A stretch of 44,963 nt of DNA from JBFWQM01 sp050249455 (GCA_050249455.1 JBFWQM010000011.1:1-44963); one strand, 5' to 3'; shown: positions 26,157 through 35,144, counted from the stretch's first letter. Numbers and translations: made by a program. The notes: generated from the letters alone by a model not told the origin.

Positions 26157-27053
26157 ATGCAGGATGTCGCCACGCTTCTCGCCGCCCCCTGGCGCGCCGA
26201 CCTGACGGAGGCGGACGCCGCCGCGGTGGCGCGCGCGCTGACCGGCATGGGCGCGGCGATCGTCGCCACCCACTGGCTCAACACGCAGGTCGCGTGCGAC
26301 GTCGTGTTCACCGGCGTGCCGCGCGGAGAAGCGGCGGCGATCCTGCGCCAGCGCTTCGCCGACGCACGCTTCGACATCGTGGTGCAGCGCCGCCAGGGAC
26401 GGCGCAAGGACCTCCTCGTCGCCGACATGGACGCCACCGTGATCGGCCAGGAGACGCTCGACGAGATCGCCGTCATCGCCGGCGTCGCCGCCCGGATCGC
26501 GCCGATCACCGAGCGCGCGATGAACGGCGAGATCGGCTTCGCCGAGGCGCTGCGCGCGCGCGTGGCGCTGCTGCAGGGCCTGCACGTCGGCGCGCTGGAG
26601 GCGACGTTCGACAAGGTGACGCTGACCCCCGGCGCGCGCACCCTGGTGCAGACGATGCGCGCGCACGGCGCCTACACGGTGCTGCTGTCGGGCGGCTTCA
26701 CGTTCTTCAGCTCGCGCGTGCGCTCGTCGGCCGGGTTCGATCTCGACATCGCCAACGACCTCGGCATCGACGACGACCACCTGGACGGCACGGTCGCCGG
26801 GCCAATGATGGCGCCGGGCGCCAAGCGCGACGCGCTGCTGCGCGTCGCCGCGGACCAGCGCATCCCGCTGGCGGAGACGCTCGCGGTCGGCGACGGCGCC
26901 AACGACATCCCGATGCTGGAGGCCGCGGGCCTGGGAGTCGCGTTCCGCCCCAAGCCGGTGGTGGCCGCCGCGATCGACGTCCAGCTCCACCACGCCGACC
27001 TCACCGGCCTGCTTTATTTGCAGGGCTACAGCGCCCAGGAATTCCGCAGCTAG
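26157..27053 (+). CDS. serB: Phosphoserine phosphatase
   Basis: A 298-residue HAD-superfamily enzyme for the last step of serine synthesis. An ACT-like N-terminal region (~1-80) precedes the catalytic block LLVADMDATVIGQETLDEIA (nucleophile Asp about residue 91). RAMNGEIGFAEALRARVALL forms the cap, LLSGGFTFFSSRV supplies the motif II Ser, KRDAL the Lys, and AVGDGANDIPMLEAAGLGVA the Mg-binding aspartates near residue 245. All key residues are present. ATG 26157 is used; there is no clear Shine-Dalgarno and the divergent miaA start is 11 bases away, so it may be leaderless or start inside miaA. The carbonic anhydrase gene follows after 15 bases. Confidence 0.97.
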   Translation: MQDVATLLAAPWRADLTEADAAAVARALTGMGAAIVATHWLNTQVACDVVFTGVPRGEAAAILRQRFADARFDIVVQRRQGRRKDLLVADMDATVIGQETLDEIAVIAGVAARIAPITERAMNGEIGFAEALRARVALLQGLHVGALEATFDKVTLTPGARTLVQTMRAHGAYTVLLSGGFTFFSSRVRSSAGFDLDIANDLGIDDDHLDGTVAGPMMAPGAKRDALLRVAADQRIPLAETLAVGDGANDIPMLEAAGLGVAFRPKPVVAAAIDVQLHHADLTGLLYLQGYSAQEFRS

Positions 27054-27068
27054 GAGATTGTCGCGACC

Positions 27069-27683
27069 ATGGAGAGCCTGATCGCCGGATACCGGCGCTT
27101 CCGCAGCGGCCTGTGGCCGACGCAACGCGCGCGGTTCGAGAGCCTGGCGCGCGAAGGCCAGTCGCCGCGCGCTTTGGTGATCGCCTGCTCCGACAGCCGG
27201 GCCGACCCCCAGATGATCTTCGACGCACGGCCGGGCGAGCTTTTCATGGTGCGCAACGTCGCCAACCTGGTGCCGCCCTACCAGCCCGACGCCGCCTATC
27301 ACGGCACCAGCGCGGCGCTGGAATTCGGCCTCAAGGCGCTCAAGATCCCCGACGTGATCGTGATGGGCCACGGCCTGTGCGGCGGCGTGCAGGCGCTGCT
27401 GGCCGGCCCGCCGCCCGGCGTGGACGACTTCGTCGCGCCGTGGATGCGCATTGCCGAGCCGGCGCGCCTGCGGGTGCAGCACGAGACCGATCCCGCCGCC
27501 CAGGCGCGGGCGTGCGAGCACGAGACGGTACGCCTGTCGCTGCGGAACCTGCGCACCTTCCCCTGGGTGGACGAGGCGGTGGCGGCCGGACGGCTGCGCC
27601 TGCACGGCTGCTATTTCGACATCCGGTTCGGCGTCCTGACGCGCCTCGGACCCGACGGGGAATTTCATCCGGTGGATGCCTAG
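27069..27683 (+). CDS. Beta-class carbonic anhydrase
   Basis: A 204-residue protein starting at ATG 27069, with GGAG across the serB stop region. Zinc ligands are Cys in VIACSDSRADPQ (about residue 40) and the His and Cys of VMGHGLCGGVQAL (about 101 and 104). The catalytic Asp-Arg dyad is in SDSR. It interconverts CO2 and bicarbonate in the cytoplasm, supplying bicarbonate to carboxylases. It is likely co-transcribed with serB. Its 3' end runs into an inverted-repeat element shared with two other genes in this window. Confidence 0.96.
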   Translation: MESLIAGYRRFRSGLWPTQRARFESLAREGQSPRALVIACSDSRADPQMIFDARPGELFMVRNVANLVPPYQPDAAYHGTSAALEFGLKALKIPDVIVMGHGLCGGVQALLAGPPPGVDDFVAPWMRIAEPARLRVQHETDPAAQARACEHETVRLSLRNLRTFPWVDEAVAAGRLRLHGCYFDIRFGVLTRLGPDGEFHPVDA

Positions 27684-27703
27684 GACGCCGCGGGCGGAAT
27701 TGC

Positions 27704-27801
27704 GGCCGCCCACCTCACCCGCTTGCACCCTCTCCCCCCTAAGAGGGCGGAGAGGAAGGGGACCCGTCGCAGATGCGACGGGGAGGGTGAGGTGGGCGGC
27801 C
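27704..27801. repeat. Intergenic inverted-repeat element, copy 1
   Basis: The ends are a perfect 17-bp inverted repeat: GGCCGCCCACCTCACCC (27704-27720) and its complement (27785-27801). The inside is pyrimidine-rich on one side and purine-rich on the other, with a CCGTCGCAGATGCGACGG hairpin near the right end. It sits between the convergent carbonic anhydrase and degP genes. The same left-end 17-mer recurs at 44826-44842, and a diverged copy lies at 40028-40163. Confidence 0.85.
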
Positions 27802-27821
27802 CCGATCGGCGGCGTCGACGC

Positions 27822-29351
27822 TCACCCCTTGTCGATGCGCAGGGCGACGAAGCGCTGGTTGCCTTCGGTCTCGACCAGCACCAGGATGGTGTTCATCTGC
27901 GACTTGCGCGCCGCCTCCACCTTCTGGCGGACCTGGCCGGGATTCTTCACGATCTCCTGCTCGGGGCCGATCTTGCGGATGATGTCGCCGGGGCGGATGC
28001 GCCGCTCCGCCGCCGGGCTGTCCTCGTCGACCTTGGTGACCACGACGCCGCTGGCGTCGTCGGGCAGCTTGTAGCGGTCGCGCAGCTCCGGGGTGATCGG
28101 CTCCAGCACGAGGCCGAGCGTCGCCACGCCGCGATCGGCGGCCGGCGGCGGCGTCGCAGGCTGAGTGGCGGCCGCCACCTTCTCGTCCTCCGGGAACTCG
28201 CCGATGGTGATGTTGCTGGTGACCTTGCGGCCCTTGCGCCACACCTCCATCGGGACGGACCGGCCGACGGCGGTCTCCGCCACCACGCGCGGCAGGGTCC
28301 GCATCTCGCCGATGTCGCGGCCGTTGAACTTCAGGATGACGTCGCCGACCTCCAGCCGCGCCTTCTCGGCCGGCCCGCCCTCGGTCAGGCTCGCCACCAG
28401 CGCGCCCTTCGCCGAGTCGAGGCCGAGGCCCTGGGCGATCTCCTCCGTCACGGTCTGGATGCGCACGCCGATCCAGCCGCGCCGGGCGCGGCCGTATTCC
28501 TTGAGCTGATCGACGATCGGCTTGGCGAGGTTCGCCGGGATCGCGAAGCCGATGCCGACGCTGCCGCCCGACGGCGAGAAGATCGCCGTGTTGATGCCGA
28601 TCACCTCGCCGGCCATGTTGAACATCGGCCCGCCCGAGTTGCCGCGGTTGATCGAGGCGTCGGTCTGGATGAAGTCGTCGTACGGCCCGGCGTTGATGTC
28701 GCGCGAGCGCGCCGACACGATGCCGGCGGTCACCGTGCCGCCCAGTCCGAACGGATTGCCGATGGCGACCACCCAGTCGCCGACCCGCGTGCGGTCGGAA
28801 TCGCCGAACCGCGCCGCCGACAGCGGGTGCGGCGGATCGACCTTGAGCACCGCGAGGTCGGTCTTCTGGTCGCGCCCGATCACCTTGGCCTTGAGCGTGA
28901 GGTTGTCGGCCAGGTTGACGGAGATCTCGTCGGCTTCGGCGATGACGTGGTTGTTGGTGACGATCAGGCCGGCCGGATCGATGACGAAGCCGGACCCGAG
29001 CGAGGTCGACCGCCGCTCCGGCGTCTGGCGCTGCTGCTGCCGGTCGAAGAACTCCTTGAAGAACTCCTCGAACGGCGATCCGGGCGGGAAGCGCGGGATG
29101 TCTGGGCCCTGGCCCTGGCTGCGCTCGCGGCTGCGGATCGTCTGGGTGGTCGAGATGTTGACCACCGACGGCACCAGCCGCTCGGCCAGGTCGGCAAACG
29201 AGTCCGGCGTGCGCTGCGCGGCCGAAGGTGCGACGCCGCCGGCGGTCATCGCGACCAGCGCCGCGGCGCCCAGCGCCATTCGCATCGTCGCGCCCAGCCG
29301 CAGGAGCGCCCGACCGTGCGGGCGCCCCGGCGAATGCTTCGTCATCTCCAT
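27822..29351 (-). CDS. DegP/DegQ-family periplasmic serine protease (Do family)
   Basis: 509 residues from ATG 29351. Upstream in-frame codons are Arg/Trp-rich and unlike a signal peptide. Residues 1-44 are a signal peptide ending SAA. The trypsin-like domain has the triad His in IVTNNHVI (~134), Asp in KTDLAVLKV (~164) and Ser in INRGNSGGPMFN (~238). Two PDZ domains follow: RRGWIGVRIQTVTEEIAQGL onward, and GLVLEPITPELRDRYKLPD onward. It degrades or refolds damaged envelope proteins. The gene lies downstream of hflK-hflC-DUF2065, a common alphaproteobacterial arrangement, with a GC-rich hairpin (29373-29396) in the gap before it. Confidence 0.95.
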   Translation of the reverse strand: MEMTKHSPGRPHGRALLRLGATMRMALGAAALVAMTAGGVAPSAAQRTPDSFADLAERLVPSVVNISTTQTIRSRERSQGQGPDIPRFPPGSPFEEFFKEFFDRQQQRQTPERRSTSLGSGFVIDPAGLIVTNNHVIAEADEISVNLADNLTLKAKVIGRDQKTDLAVLKVDPPHPLSAARFGDSDRTRVGDWVVAIGNPFGLGGTVTAGIVSARSRDINAGPYDDFIQTDASINRGNSGGPMFNMAGEVIGINTAIFSPSGGSVGIGFAIPANLAKPIVDQLKEYGRARRGWIGVRIQTVTEEIAQGLGLDSAKGALVASLTEGGPAEKARLEVGDVILKFNGRDIGEMRTLPRVVAETAVGRSVPMEVWRKGRKVTSNITIGEFPEDEKVAAATQPATPPPAADRGVATLGLVLEPITPELRDRYKLPDDASGVVVTKVDEDSPAAERRIRPGDIIRKIGPEQEIVKNPGQVRQKVEAARKSQMNTILVLVETEGNQRFVALRIDKG

Positions 29352-29372
29352 TTCACCCACCGCTCTTCTCCT

Positions 29373-29396
29373 CGGCGGGCCCACGACGACCCGCCG
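29373..29396. other. Hairpin between DUF2065 gene and degP
   Basis: CGGCGGG and CCCGCCG form a 7-bp stem around 10 bases, in the 58-base gap between the DUF2065 stop and the degP start. No T-run follows, so it may modulate rather than end transcription into degP. Confidence 0.3.
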
Positions 29397-29409
29397 TCCC
29401 AAGCTCGAA

Positions 29410-29598
29410 CTACCCACGCACCAGCCACACCAGCGCGACCCCCACCGCCACGGCAACGGCTCCCGCCGGCCGCAGGGCCGAGGAAGGCTGCGCCAGCATC
29501 CGCGCCATCATTCGGCGCATGGTATCAGGGAGCAACGCGTACAGCACTCCCTCGATCACCAGGACGAGCGCGAAGGCGGTGACGAGCTCGTCCAGCAA
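29410..29598 (-). CDS. DUF2065 (YjeT-like) small membrane protein
   Basis: A 62-residue protein with two membrane helices (VTAFALVLVIEGVLYALLP and AVAVAVGVALVWLV) around the conserved LLPDTMRRMMARML segment. This matches YjeT of E. coli, which also lies beside hflK-hflC. The only sensible start is TTG 29598, as a stop lies a few codons upstream and no ATG precedes the first helix. Function unknown. The neighbourhood suggests a link to HflKC or DegP. Confidence 0.85.
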   Translation of the reverse strand: MLDELVTAFALVLVIEGVLYALLPDTMRRMMARMLAQPSSALRPAGAVAVAVGVALVWLVRG

Positions 29599-29633
29599 GG
29601 GCCGGCACCATCAGAGATAGGATGCCGCCGGCG

Positions 29634-30524
29634 TCAATTCCGCGGCTGCCCCTGCAATTTCCCCGTGATGCTGCCGAAATAGCGGAAGAACTCGCTGTCC
29701 GGGCTCAGCACCATGGTCGTGTCGTCGTTGCCCAGCGATTCGCGGTAGGCCTGCATCGAGCGGTAGAACTGGAAGAACGCCGGGTCCTGGCCGAACGCCT
29801 CGCCCCAGATGCGGTTCGCCTCGCCTTCGCCCTCGCCGCGCAGGATCTCGGCCTGCTTGCGGGCTTCGGCGAGCAGGACGGTGCGTTCGCGATCCGCGCC
29901 GGCGCGGATCTGCTGGCCGCGCTCGAAGCCCTGGGCGCGCGCCTCGCGCGCCTCGCGCTCGCGCTCGGAGCGCATCCGGGCGTAGATCGCCTGGGCCGCC
30001 TGCTCCGGCAGGTCCGCGCGGCGAATCCGCACGTCGACCATCTCGATGCCGAAGCCCTTGGCCTCGCCCTGCACGTCGTTGAGGACGCTCGCCATGATTC
30101 GCTCGCGGCCGTCCGACAGCACTTCCAGCAGCGGCGCATTGCCGAGCACGCGGCGCAGGCCGGAATTGACCAGCGAGCCGATGCGCGAACGGGCGACCTC
30201 TTCGGACCCCATCGTCTGGTAGAACCGCAGCGGATCGACGATCTTGTAGCGGATGTAGGAATCGACATCGAGCCGCTTCTGGTCCGACAGGATCACGGTC
30301 TCGACCGGCGGCTCCAGGTCGAGGACGCGCCGGTCGTAATAGACGACGTTCTGGATGAACGGCACCTTCAGCTTGAGGCCCGGCTCGCTGATCGGGCGCT
30401 TGACCTCGCCGAACTGCAGCACCAGCGCCTGCTGGGTCTGGTAGACGGTGAACAGCGAGCTGAAGGCCAGGATGCCCAGCACGATGATGACGATGCCGAG
30501 GATGGTCAGGCGGTTGCGGCTCAT
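29634..30524 (-). CDS. hflC: FtsH modulator HflC (SPFH/band 7)
   Basis: 296 residues from ATG 30524, overlapping the hflK stop by four bases. It has one N-terminal helix (LTILGIVIIVLGILAFSSLF) and a periplasmic SPFH domain with QTQQALVLQFGEVKRPISEP and GLKLKVPFIQNVVYYD, then a long charged helix (ARMRSEREREAREARAQGFE) and an EAFGQDPAFFQFYRSMQAY C-terminal region. With HflK it forms a membrane cage around FtsH and limits its proteolysis. Size and motifs are normal. Confidence 0.97.
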   Translation of the reverse strand: MSRNRLTILGIVIIVLGILAFSSLFTVYQTQQALVLQFGEVKRPISEPGLKLKVPFIQNVVYYDRRVLDLEPPVETVILSDQKRLDVDSYIRYKIVDPLRFYQTMGSEEVARSRIGSLVNSGLRRVLGNAPLLEVLSDGRERIMASVLNDVQGEAKGFGIEMVDVRIRRADLPEQAAQAIYARMRSEREREAREARAQGFERGQQIRAGADRERTVLLAEARKQAEILRGEGEGEANRIWGEAFGQDPAFFQFYRSMQAYRESLGNDDTTMVLSPDSEFFRYFGSITGKLQGQPRN

Positions 30525-31636
30525 GGCTGGGCTCCGGTCTGCGCCGGCGCGGCACGACGCTGGATCTCGGGCAGCGGCAAGTACGGGACCACACCCGGGC
30601 TGTTGCCGTGCGAGTCGATGATCACCTTGTTCATCCCGCGCAGCACCTGCTCGAGGGTCTCGAGGTAGAGACGCTGCGTCGTCACGTCCTTGGCGGTCTG
30701 GTAGGCGTTGTAGACCTGGGTGAAGCGCTGCGCCTCGCCTTGCGCCCGGTTGGTGATCTCCTCGCGGTAGCCGCGGGCTTCCTGGATGAGGCGTTCCACC
30801 TCGCCGCGGGCGCGCGGGATAATGTCGTTGCGGTAGCCTTCGGCTTCGTTGCGCAGCCGCTCGAGGTCGGCGCGGGCACGCTGGACGTCGATGAAGGCGT
30901 CGATGACGGGCTGCGGCGGGTCGGCCTTGAGGAGCTGCACGCGGCTCACCAGCACGCCGGCGCCATAGTCGTCGAGCCACTTCTGCAGCCGGGCGCGGGT
31001 CGCGGTCTCAACCTCGCTGCGGCCTTCCGACAGCGAGCTCTGGATCGGCCGCTGGCCGACCACCTCGCGCATCGCGCTCTCCGCGGCGACCTTCACCGTC
31101 GCCTCCGGGTTGCGGATGTTGAACAGGAACTGGCCGGCGTCCTTGATCACCCAGAACACCACGAAGTCGATGTCGACGATGTTCTCGTCGCCGGTCAGCA
31201 TCAGGCTTTCCTCGGGCACGTCGCGCACGGGGAGCCCGCGGCTGCCTTCGCCGACGGTGCGATGGCCGATCTCGATCCGGTTGACGCGGGTGACCTTGGG
31301 CGTGAGGACCGTCTCGATCGGCGACGGCAGATGGTAGTTCAGGCCCGGCGTGGTATCGCCGACGTATTGGCCGAAGCGCAGCACGATGCCCTTCTCGTCC
31401 GGCTCCACGCGATAGAAGCCGCTGAGCAGCCACAGCGCGATCGCCGCGATGACGATGTAGAAGATGCCGCGGCCGCCGCCGAACCCGCCCGGGATGAACC
31501 GCCTTACGCGGTCCTGGCCCTTGCGCAGAATGTCTTCGAAGTTGGGCGGCTGGGGACCGGACGGGCCGCGATTCCACGGCCCCTGGCCGCCACCGCCGCC
31601 GCCCCACGGGCCGCCGCCTTGCTGTTTCCAAGGCAT
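30521..31636 (-). CDS. hflK: FtsH modulator HflK (SPFH/band 7)
   Basis: A 371-residue protein. The N-terminus is Gly/Pro/Trp-rich (MPWKQQGGGPWGGGGGGQGP), typical of HflK, followed by a membrane helix (GIFYIVIAAIALWLLSGFY) and the SPFH domain (YRVEPDEKGIVLRFGQYV, TTPGLNYHLPSPIE). The second half is a long Arg/Glu-rich helix. ATG 31636; AAGGAG lies about 12 bases upstream, slightly far. First gene of hflK-hflC-DUF2065-degP. It diverges from mrp. Confidence 0.97.
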   Translation of the reverse strand: MPWKQQGGGPWGGGGGGQGPWNRGPSGPQPPNFEDILRKGQDRVRRFIPGGFGGGRGIFYIVIAAIALWLLSGFYRVEPDEKGIVLRFGQYVGDTTPGLNYHLPSPIETVLTPKVTRVNRIEIGHRTVGEGSRGLPVRDVPEESLMLTGDENIVDIDFVVFWVIKDAGQFLFNIRNPEATVKVAAESAMREVVGQRPIQSSLSEGRSEVETATRARLQKWLDDYGAGVLVSRVQLLKADPPQPVIDAFIDVQRARADLERLRNEAEGYRNDIIPRARGEVERLIQEARGYREEITNRAQGEAQRFTQVYNAYQTAKDVTTQRLYLETLEQVLRGMNKVIIDSHGNSPGVVPYLPLPEIQRRAAPAQTGAQP

Positions 31637-31702
31637 CGCTGATGCATTCTCCTTGACGAGGTCCGCGTTCGGTCCTTGACCGGCGGGGCCATCATGCCTT
31701 TT

Positions 31703-31732
31703 TTGCCCGCCGGATGCCCGGACTTATATGAT
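31703..31732 (+). promoter_or_regulatory. Promoter candidate for mrp
   Basis: TTGCCC (31703-31708) and TATGAT (31727-31732) are 18 bases apart, in the most A+T-rich part of the hflK-mrp gap. Transcription would begin near 31739, giving a leader of about 77 bases to ATG 31817. Confidence 0.5.
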
Positions 31733-31816
31733 GTTGTCGGCGTGCCGGACTGCCCGGCCGCCCCGACGCCGTGAACCGTGACCATCCATATCAATCTGGA
31801 CGGCGGGAATTCAAGT

Positions 31817-32926
31817 ATGCCACAGACGACGGAACAGCAAATCACCGAGGCCTTGCGCGCGATCCGCGACCCTGATCGGGGCACGGACATCGTGTCGCTC
31901 GGCATGGTTTCCGGACTGGTCGTCAAGAGCGGCAACGTCGGTTTCACCATCGAGGTGGACCCTAGCCGCGGCGCGGCGATGGAGCCATTGCGGCGCGCCG
32001 CAGAGGACGCCGTCCGCAGGCTGCCAGGGGTGCTGTCGGTGACGGCCGTGCTGACGGCCCATCGCGCCGCGCCGAAGCCGCCCCCGGCCCCATCGGCGGG
32101 GCCGGCACCGCGCCAGGCCGGCGCCGCGCTGCTGCCGGAGGTGAAGGCGGTTGTGGCTGTGGCCTCCGGCAAGGGCGGGGTCGGCAAATCCACGACTGCC
32201 GTCAACCTGGCGCTTGCGCTGGCCGCCGGCGGGCACAAGGTCGGCATCCTGGACGCCGACATCTTCGGCCCGTCGCTGCCGACGATGCTGGGCATCCATG
32301 ACAAGCCCGCCTCGCCCGACGGGCGGCGCATCATCCCAATCGACCGATACGGGCTGCGATGCATGTCGATCGGCTTCATGGTCCCGGCCGACACGCCAAT
32401 GATCTGGCGCGGGCCGATGGTCATGGGCGCGCTGGAGCAGATGCTGCGCGACGTCGAATGGGGCGCGCTCGACGTCCTCGTCGTCGACATGCCGCCGGGG
32501 ACCGGCGACGCGCAGCTCACCATGGCGCAGCGCGTGCCGCTCGCCGGGGCGGTGATCGTCTCCACGCCGCAGGACCTGTCCCTGATCGACGCGCGGCGCG
32601 GCCTCAACATGTTCAAGAAGGTCGACGTCCCGGTGCTCGGCATCGTCGAGAACATGAGCTATTTCATCTGCCCGCATTGCGGCGGCCGGTCCGACATCTT
32701 CACCCACGGCGGCGCGCGCGCCGAGGCGGCGAAGCTGGGGGTCGACTTCCTGGGCGAGATCCCGCTCGACATGGCGATCCGCGAGACCTCGGACGGCGGC
32801 CGGCCGATCGTCGTCTCCGACCCGTCCAGCCCGCATGCCGCCGCCTACCGCGCCATCGCCGATACCGTGTGGGCCAAGGTCGGCGGCGGCGCCGCCAGGC
32901 CGGCGCCGCGCATCGTGATCAAGTAG
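31817..32926 (+). CDS. mrp: Mrp/ApbC/Ind1-type Fe-S cluster carrier ATPase
   Basis: 369 residues from ATG 31817 (MPQTTEQQITEALRAIRDPD). An in-frame GTG at 31778 would add 13 residues (MTIHINLDGGNSS) and cannot be excluded. N-terminal DUF59/MIP18-like domain to ~85, a Pro/Ala linker, then a ParA/MinD-type ATPase: Walker A VASGKGGVGKSTTAVNLALA (~115), MIWRGPMVMGALEQMLRDVE, VDMPPGTGDAQLTMAQRVPL and the cluster-binding CxxC in SYFICPHCGGRSDIF (~285). It carries 4Fe-4S clusters to target proteins; the nearby class I fumarase would be a plausible client. The MBL gene begins 10 bases later. Confidence 0.95.
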   Translation: MPQTTEQQITEALRAIRDPDRGTDIVSLGMVSGLVVKSGNVGFTIEVDPSRGAAMEPLRRAAEDAVRRLPGVLSVTAVLTAHRAAPKPPPAPSAGPAPRQAGAALLPEVKAVVAVASGKGGVGKSTTAVNLALALAAGGHKVGILDADIFGPSLPTMLGIHDKPASPDGRRIIPIDRYGLRCMSIGFMVPADTPMIWRGPMVMGALEQMLRDVEWGALDVLVVDMPPGTGDAQLTMAQRVPLAGAVIVSTPQDLSLIDARRGLNMFKKVDVPVLGIVENMSYFICPHCGGRSDIFTHGGARAEAAKLGVDFLGEIPLDMAIRETSDGGRPIVVSDPSSPHAAAYRAIADTVWAKVGGGAARPAPRIVIK

Positions 32927-32936
32927 GATCCGCCCG

Positions 32937-33833
32937 ATGACCGAAGCCCAGATCCCGTTCCGCAAGGACATGGCGTTCAGCTATGGCGTGCCCGACCAGG
33001 TGAGCCCGCTGATCCGCCGCGTCGTGGCGGAGAACCCGAGCCCGTTTACCTTCCGCGGCACCAACACCTACATCGTCGGCCGCGGCCGGGTCGCCATCAT
33101 CGATCCCGGCCCGGGGCTAGAGGCGCACCTGGACGCGGTTGCCGCGGCGGTGGCGGGCGAGACGGTCACGCATGTCTTCGTGACGCATACCCACCTGGAC
33201 CATTGCGAGGGAGCGGCGGCGCTGCATCGCCGGGTCGGCGGCGTGCTGGTCGGCGCCCATCCGCGGCCGCTGCCCGAAGGCGCCAAGACGACGGAATCGA
33301 TCGACCGCGGCTTCACGCCCGACCTGGTGCTGGACGACGAGGCGACCTTCGAAGGCGACGGCTGGACGTTGGAATCCGTGTTCACGCCCGGCCACATGTC
33401 GAACCACCACTGCTTCGCGCTGGCCGAGGAGAAGGCGCTGTTCTCCGGCGACCACGTGATGGGCTGGAACACCACCATCGTCTCGCCGCCCGACGGCAAC
33501 ATGCGCGAGTATTTCGCCAGCCTCGACCGCTGCATGGCGCGCGACGACTCGGTCTACTGGCCCGGCCACGGCCCGCAGATCGAGGGGCCGCGGCCGTTCG
33601 TGCGCGCCTATCTCGGCCACCGCAAGCTGCGCGAGACGCAGATCGCCCGCCGCCTGGAGAAGGGACCGGCCAGCGTGCCGGCGCTGGTGGCGGCGATGTA
33701 CGAGCACCTGCCGCCGGCGATGCACGGGGCCGCCGGCCGCGCCGTCTACGCCCACCTGGAGCACATGGTGGAAACCGGGCGCGCCGCGTGCGACGGCCCG
33801 CCCGCCGCCGATTCGGTCTACCGGCTGCCGTGA
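32937..33833 (+). CDS. MBL-fold metallo-hydrolase (LACTB2-like)
   Basis: 298 residues from ATG 32937, 10 bases after mrp, so one transcript is likely. The metal site VTHTHLDHCEG is the HxHxDH motif (~83-89), with further ligands in TPGHMSNHHCFAL, LFSGDHVMGW and YWPGHGPQIEG. The C-terminal ~60 residues (RRLEKGPASVPALVAAMYEH) look like the small winged-helix domain of LACTB2-type enzymes, which act on RNA or thioesters; the substrate cannot be told here. Its stop overlaps the convergent CBS gene by 16 bases. Confidence 0.88.
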   Translation: MTEAQIPFRKDMAFSYGVPDQVSPLIRRVVAENPSPFTFRGTNTYIVGRGRVAIIDPGPGLEAHLDAVAAAVAGETVTHVFVTHTHLDHCEGAAALHRRVGGVLVGAHPRPLPEGAKTTESIDRGFTPDLVLDDEATFEGDGWTLESVFTPGHMSNHHCFALAEEKALFSGDHVMGWNTTIVSPPDGNMREYFASLDRCMARDDSVYWPGHGPQIEGPRPFVRAYLGHRKLRETQIARRLEKGPASVPALVAAMYEHLPPAMHGAAGRAVYAHLEHMVETGRAACDGPPAADSVYRLP

Positions 33834-34435
33834 GCGCCCTTCGGGACGTGCGGCGGGCGCGAGGACTCCTGCGCCGCCCGGTCCTCTTCCGGATGCGCGC
33901 GGACGTCCAGCGGCCCATCGGTCGCCGGGGTCGATTGGCTGCGGACGTATAGCCGCGGCGCATCCGCGTAGCCGCCGGGATCGCCTAGCGGCGTGGCGGT
34001 CGCCCGCGTCGGGTGCGCGGCCATGCGCTGGGCGACCTGTTCGTCGTCCAGCGCGGGCGGCGCGACGGCGCGGTCGGCGCGGGCGGCGACGATGCCCACC
34101 AGCCGGCGGTCGGCGTCGACCACCGCGATGTGCGATGCGCCGGTCGCGGCGGCGAGGCCGGACGCCATCGCGCAGCTGTCGTGCTCATAGAGGAACGGGA
34201 AGGTGGTGGCCATCGCCTCGCGCACCGCCGCGTCCGGCGCGTGGCCGGCCGCGGCTGCCTCCGACACCACGCCGACGATCTCGTCGCCGTCGACCACCGG
34301 GGCGATCGGCACCCCGCCCTCATGCATGCGATGCAGCGCCTCGGTGAGCGGGTGGTCGGGGTGGACGAGCACCGCCGCCCGGTTGATGACCGAGCCGACC
34401 CGGACGTCGGATTGGGAAGACGTGTCGCCTGCCAT
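33818..34435 (-). CDS. CBS-domain protein
   Basis: 205 residues from ATG 34435. Two CBS motifs: residues ~12-60 (NRAAVLVHPDHPLTEALHRM, IAPVVDGDEIVGVVSE) and ~70-125 (AVREAMATTFPFLYEHDSCA, ASHIAVVDADRRLVGIVAAR). These form a Bateman pair that usually senses adenosine nucleotides. The C-terminal ~75 residues are Pro/Ala/Arg-rich and likely disordered. No catalytic domain is attached, so a regulatory role is assumed. Convergent with the MBL gene. Confidence 0.8.
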   Translation of the reverse strand: MAGDTSSQSDVRVGSVINRAAVLVHPDHPLTEALHRMHEGGVPIAPVVDGDEIVGVVSEAAAAGHAPDAAVREAMATTFPFLYEHDSCAMASGLAAATGASHIAVVDADRRLVGIVAARADRAVAPPALDDEQVAQRMAAHPTRATATPLGDPGGYADAPRLYVRSQSTPATDGPLDVRAHPEEDRAAQESSRPPHVPKGAHGSR

Positions 34436-34510
34436 GGCCGGCCTCCGCTGCGGCGCTGATACGGAGGAACGTGGCGCAGGCGGCGCGGGTTCCCCGCGCC
34501 CGCGGGCGGC

Positions 34511-35038
34511 TCAGGGGCGGATCTCGATCGGGGTGCCGAGTTCGACCAGCTCCCAGATCTCGTCCATCTCGGCGTTGGTGACGGCGATGCAGCCCTGCGT
34601 CCAGTTGAGGCGCGGGTGGCCGAGGTCGCGGGCGGACCAGCCGTTGGCGAGGCCGTGGATCATGATCTTGCCGCCCGGCCGCACGCCGCGCTGGCGCGCG
34701 CTCTCGCGGTCGTCCTCGTTCGGGTAGGAGATGCGGATCGCCTTGTGGAAGCCGCTGCGCTCCAGCCGGCGGTCGAGGAAATAGCGACCCTCGGGCGTCC
34801 GCGCGTCGCCTTCCTGCATCTTGTGGCCTTCGGGATAGCGGCCCAGCGCGACGCTGTAGGTGCGGGCGACCTGGCCGGCGCTCATCAGGTGCAGGCGCTT
34901 GTAGGTCTTCTCCACAAGCACCCCGTCGATCGACGGCAGCCGCGGCAACGCGACGGCGGCGCGCCCCAGCAGGGGCACGGCGGCGGCCGCGGCGGACAGG
35001 CTGATGGCGGTACGGACAAGCGAACGGCGGCTGTGCAT
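34511..35038 (-). CDS. L,D-transpeptidase (YkuD family)
   Basis: A 175-residue protein. The N-terminus MHSRRSLVRTAISLSAAAAA is an export signal with a twin-arginine-like RRSLV, so Tat export is possible. The YkuD domain has VEKTYKRLHLMSAGQVARTY at the start, GKIMIHGLANGWSARD (conserved His) and NWTQGCIAVTNAEMDEIWEL with catalytic Cys about residue 149. It would crosslink peptidoglycan 3-3 or attach proteins to it in the periplasm. The usual SHGC is TQGC here, a known variant in short family members. No binding module is attached. Confidence 0.88.
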   Translation of the reverse strand: MHSRRSLVRTAISLSAAAAAVPLLGRAAVALPRLPSIDGVLVEKTYKRLHLMSAGQVARTYSVALGRYPEGHKMQEGDARTPEGRYFLDRRLERSGFHKAIRISYPNEDDRESARQRGVRPGGKIMIHGLANGWSARDLGHPRLNWTQGCIAVTNAEMDEIWELVELGTPIEIRP

Positions 35039-35144
35039 AGCTGAATCGCAGACGACTCGACGCGAAAGACATCCTGTCCCGGGATGACTAATAGAATCTT
35101 AAGTGCCGTTCAAGTCATGAATGGGGGTTCCGCAATGGAACCGG

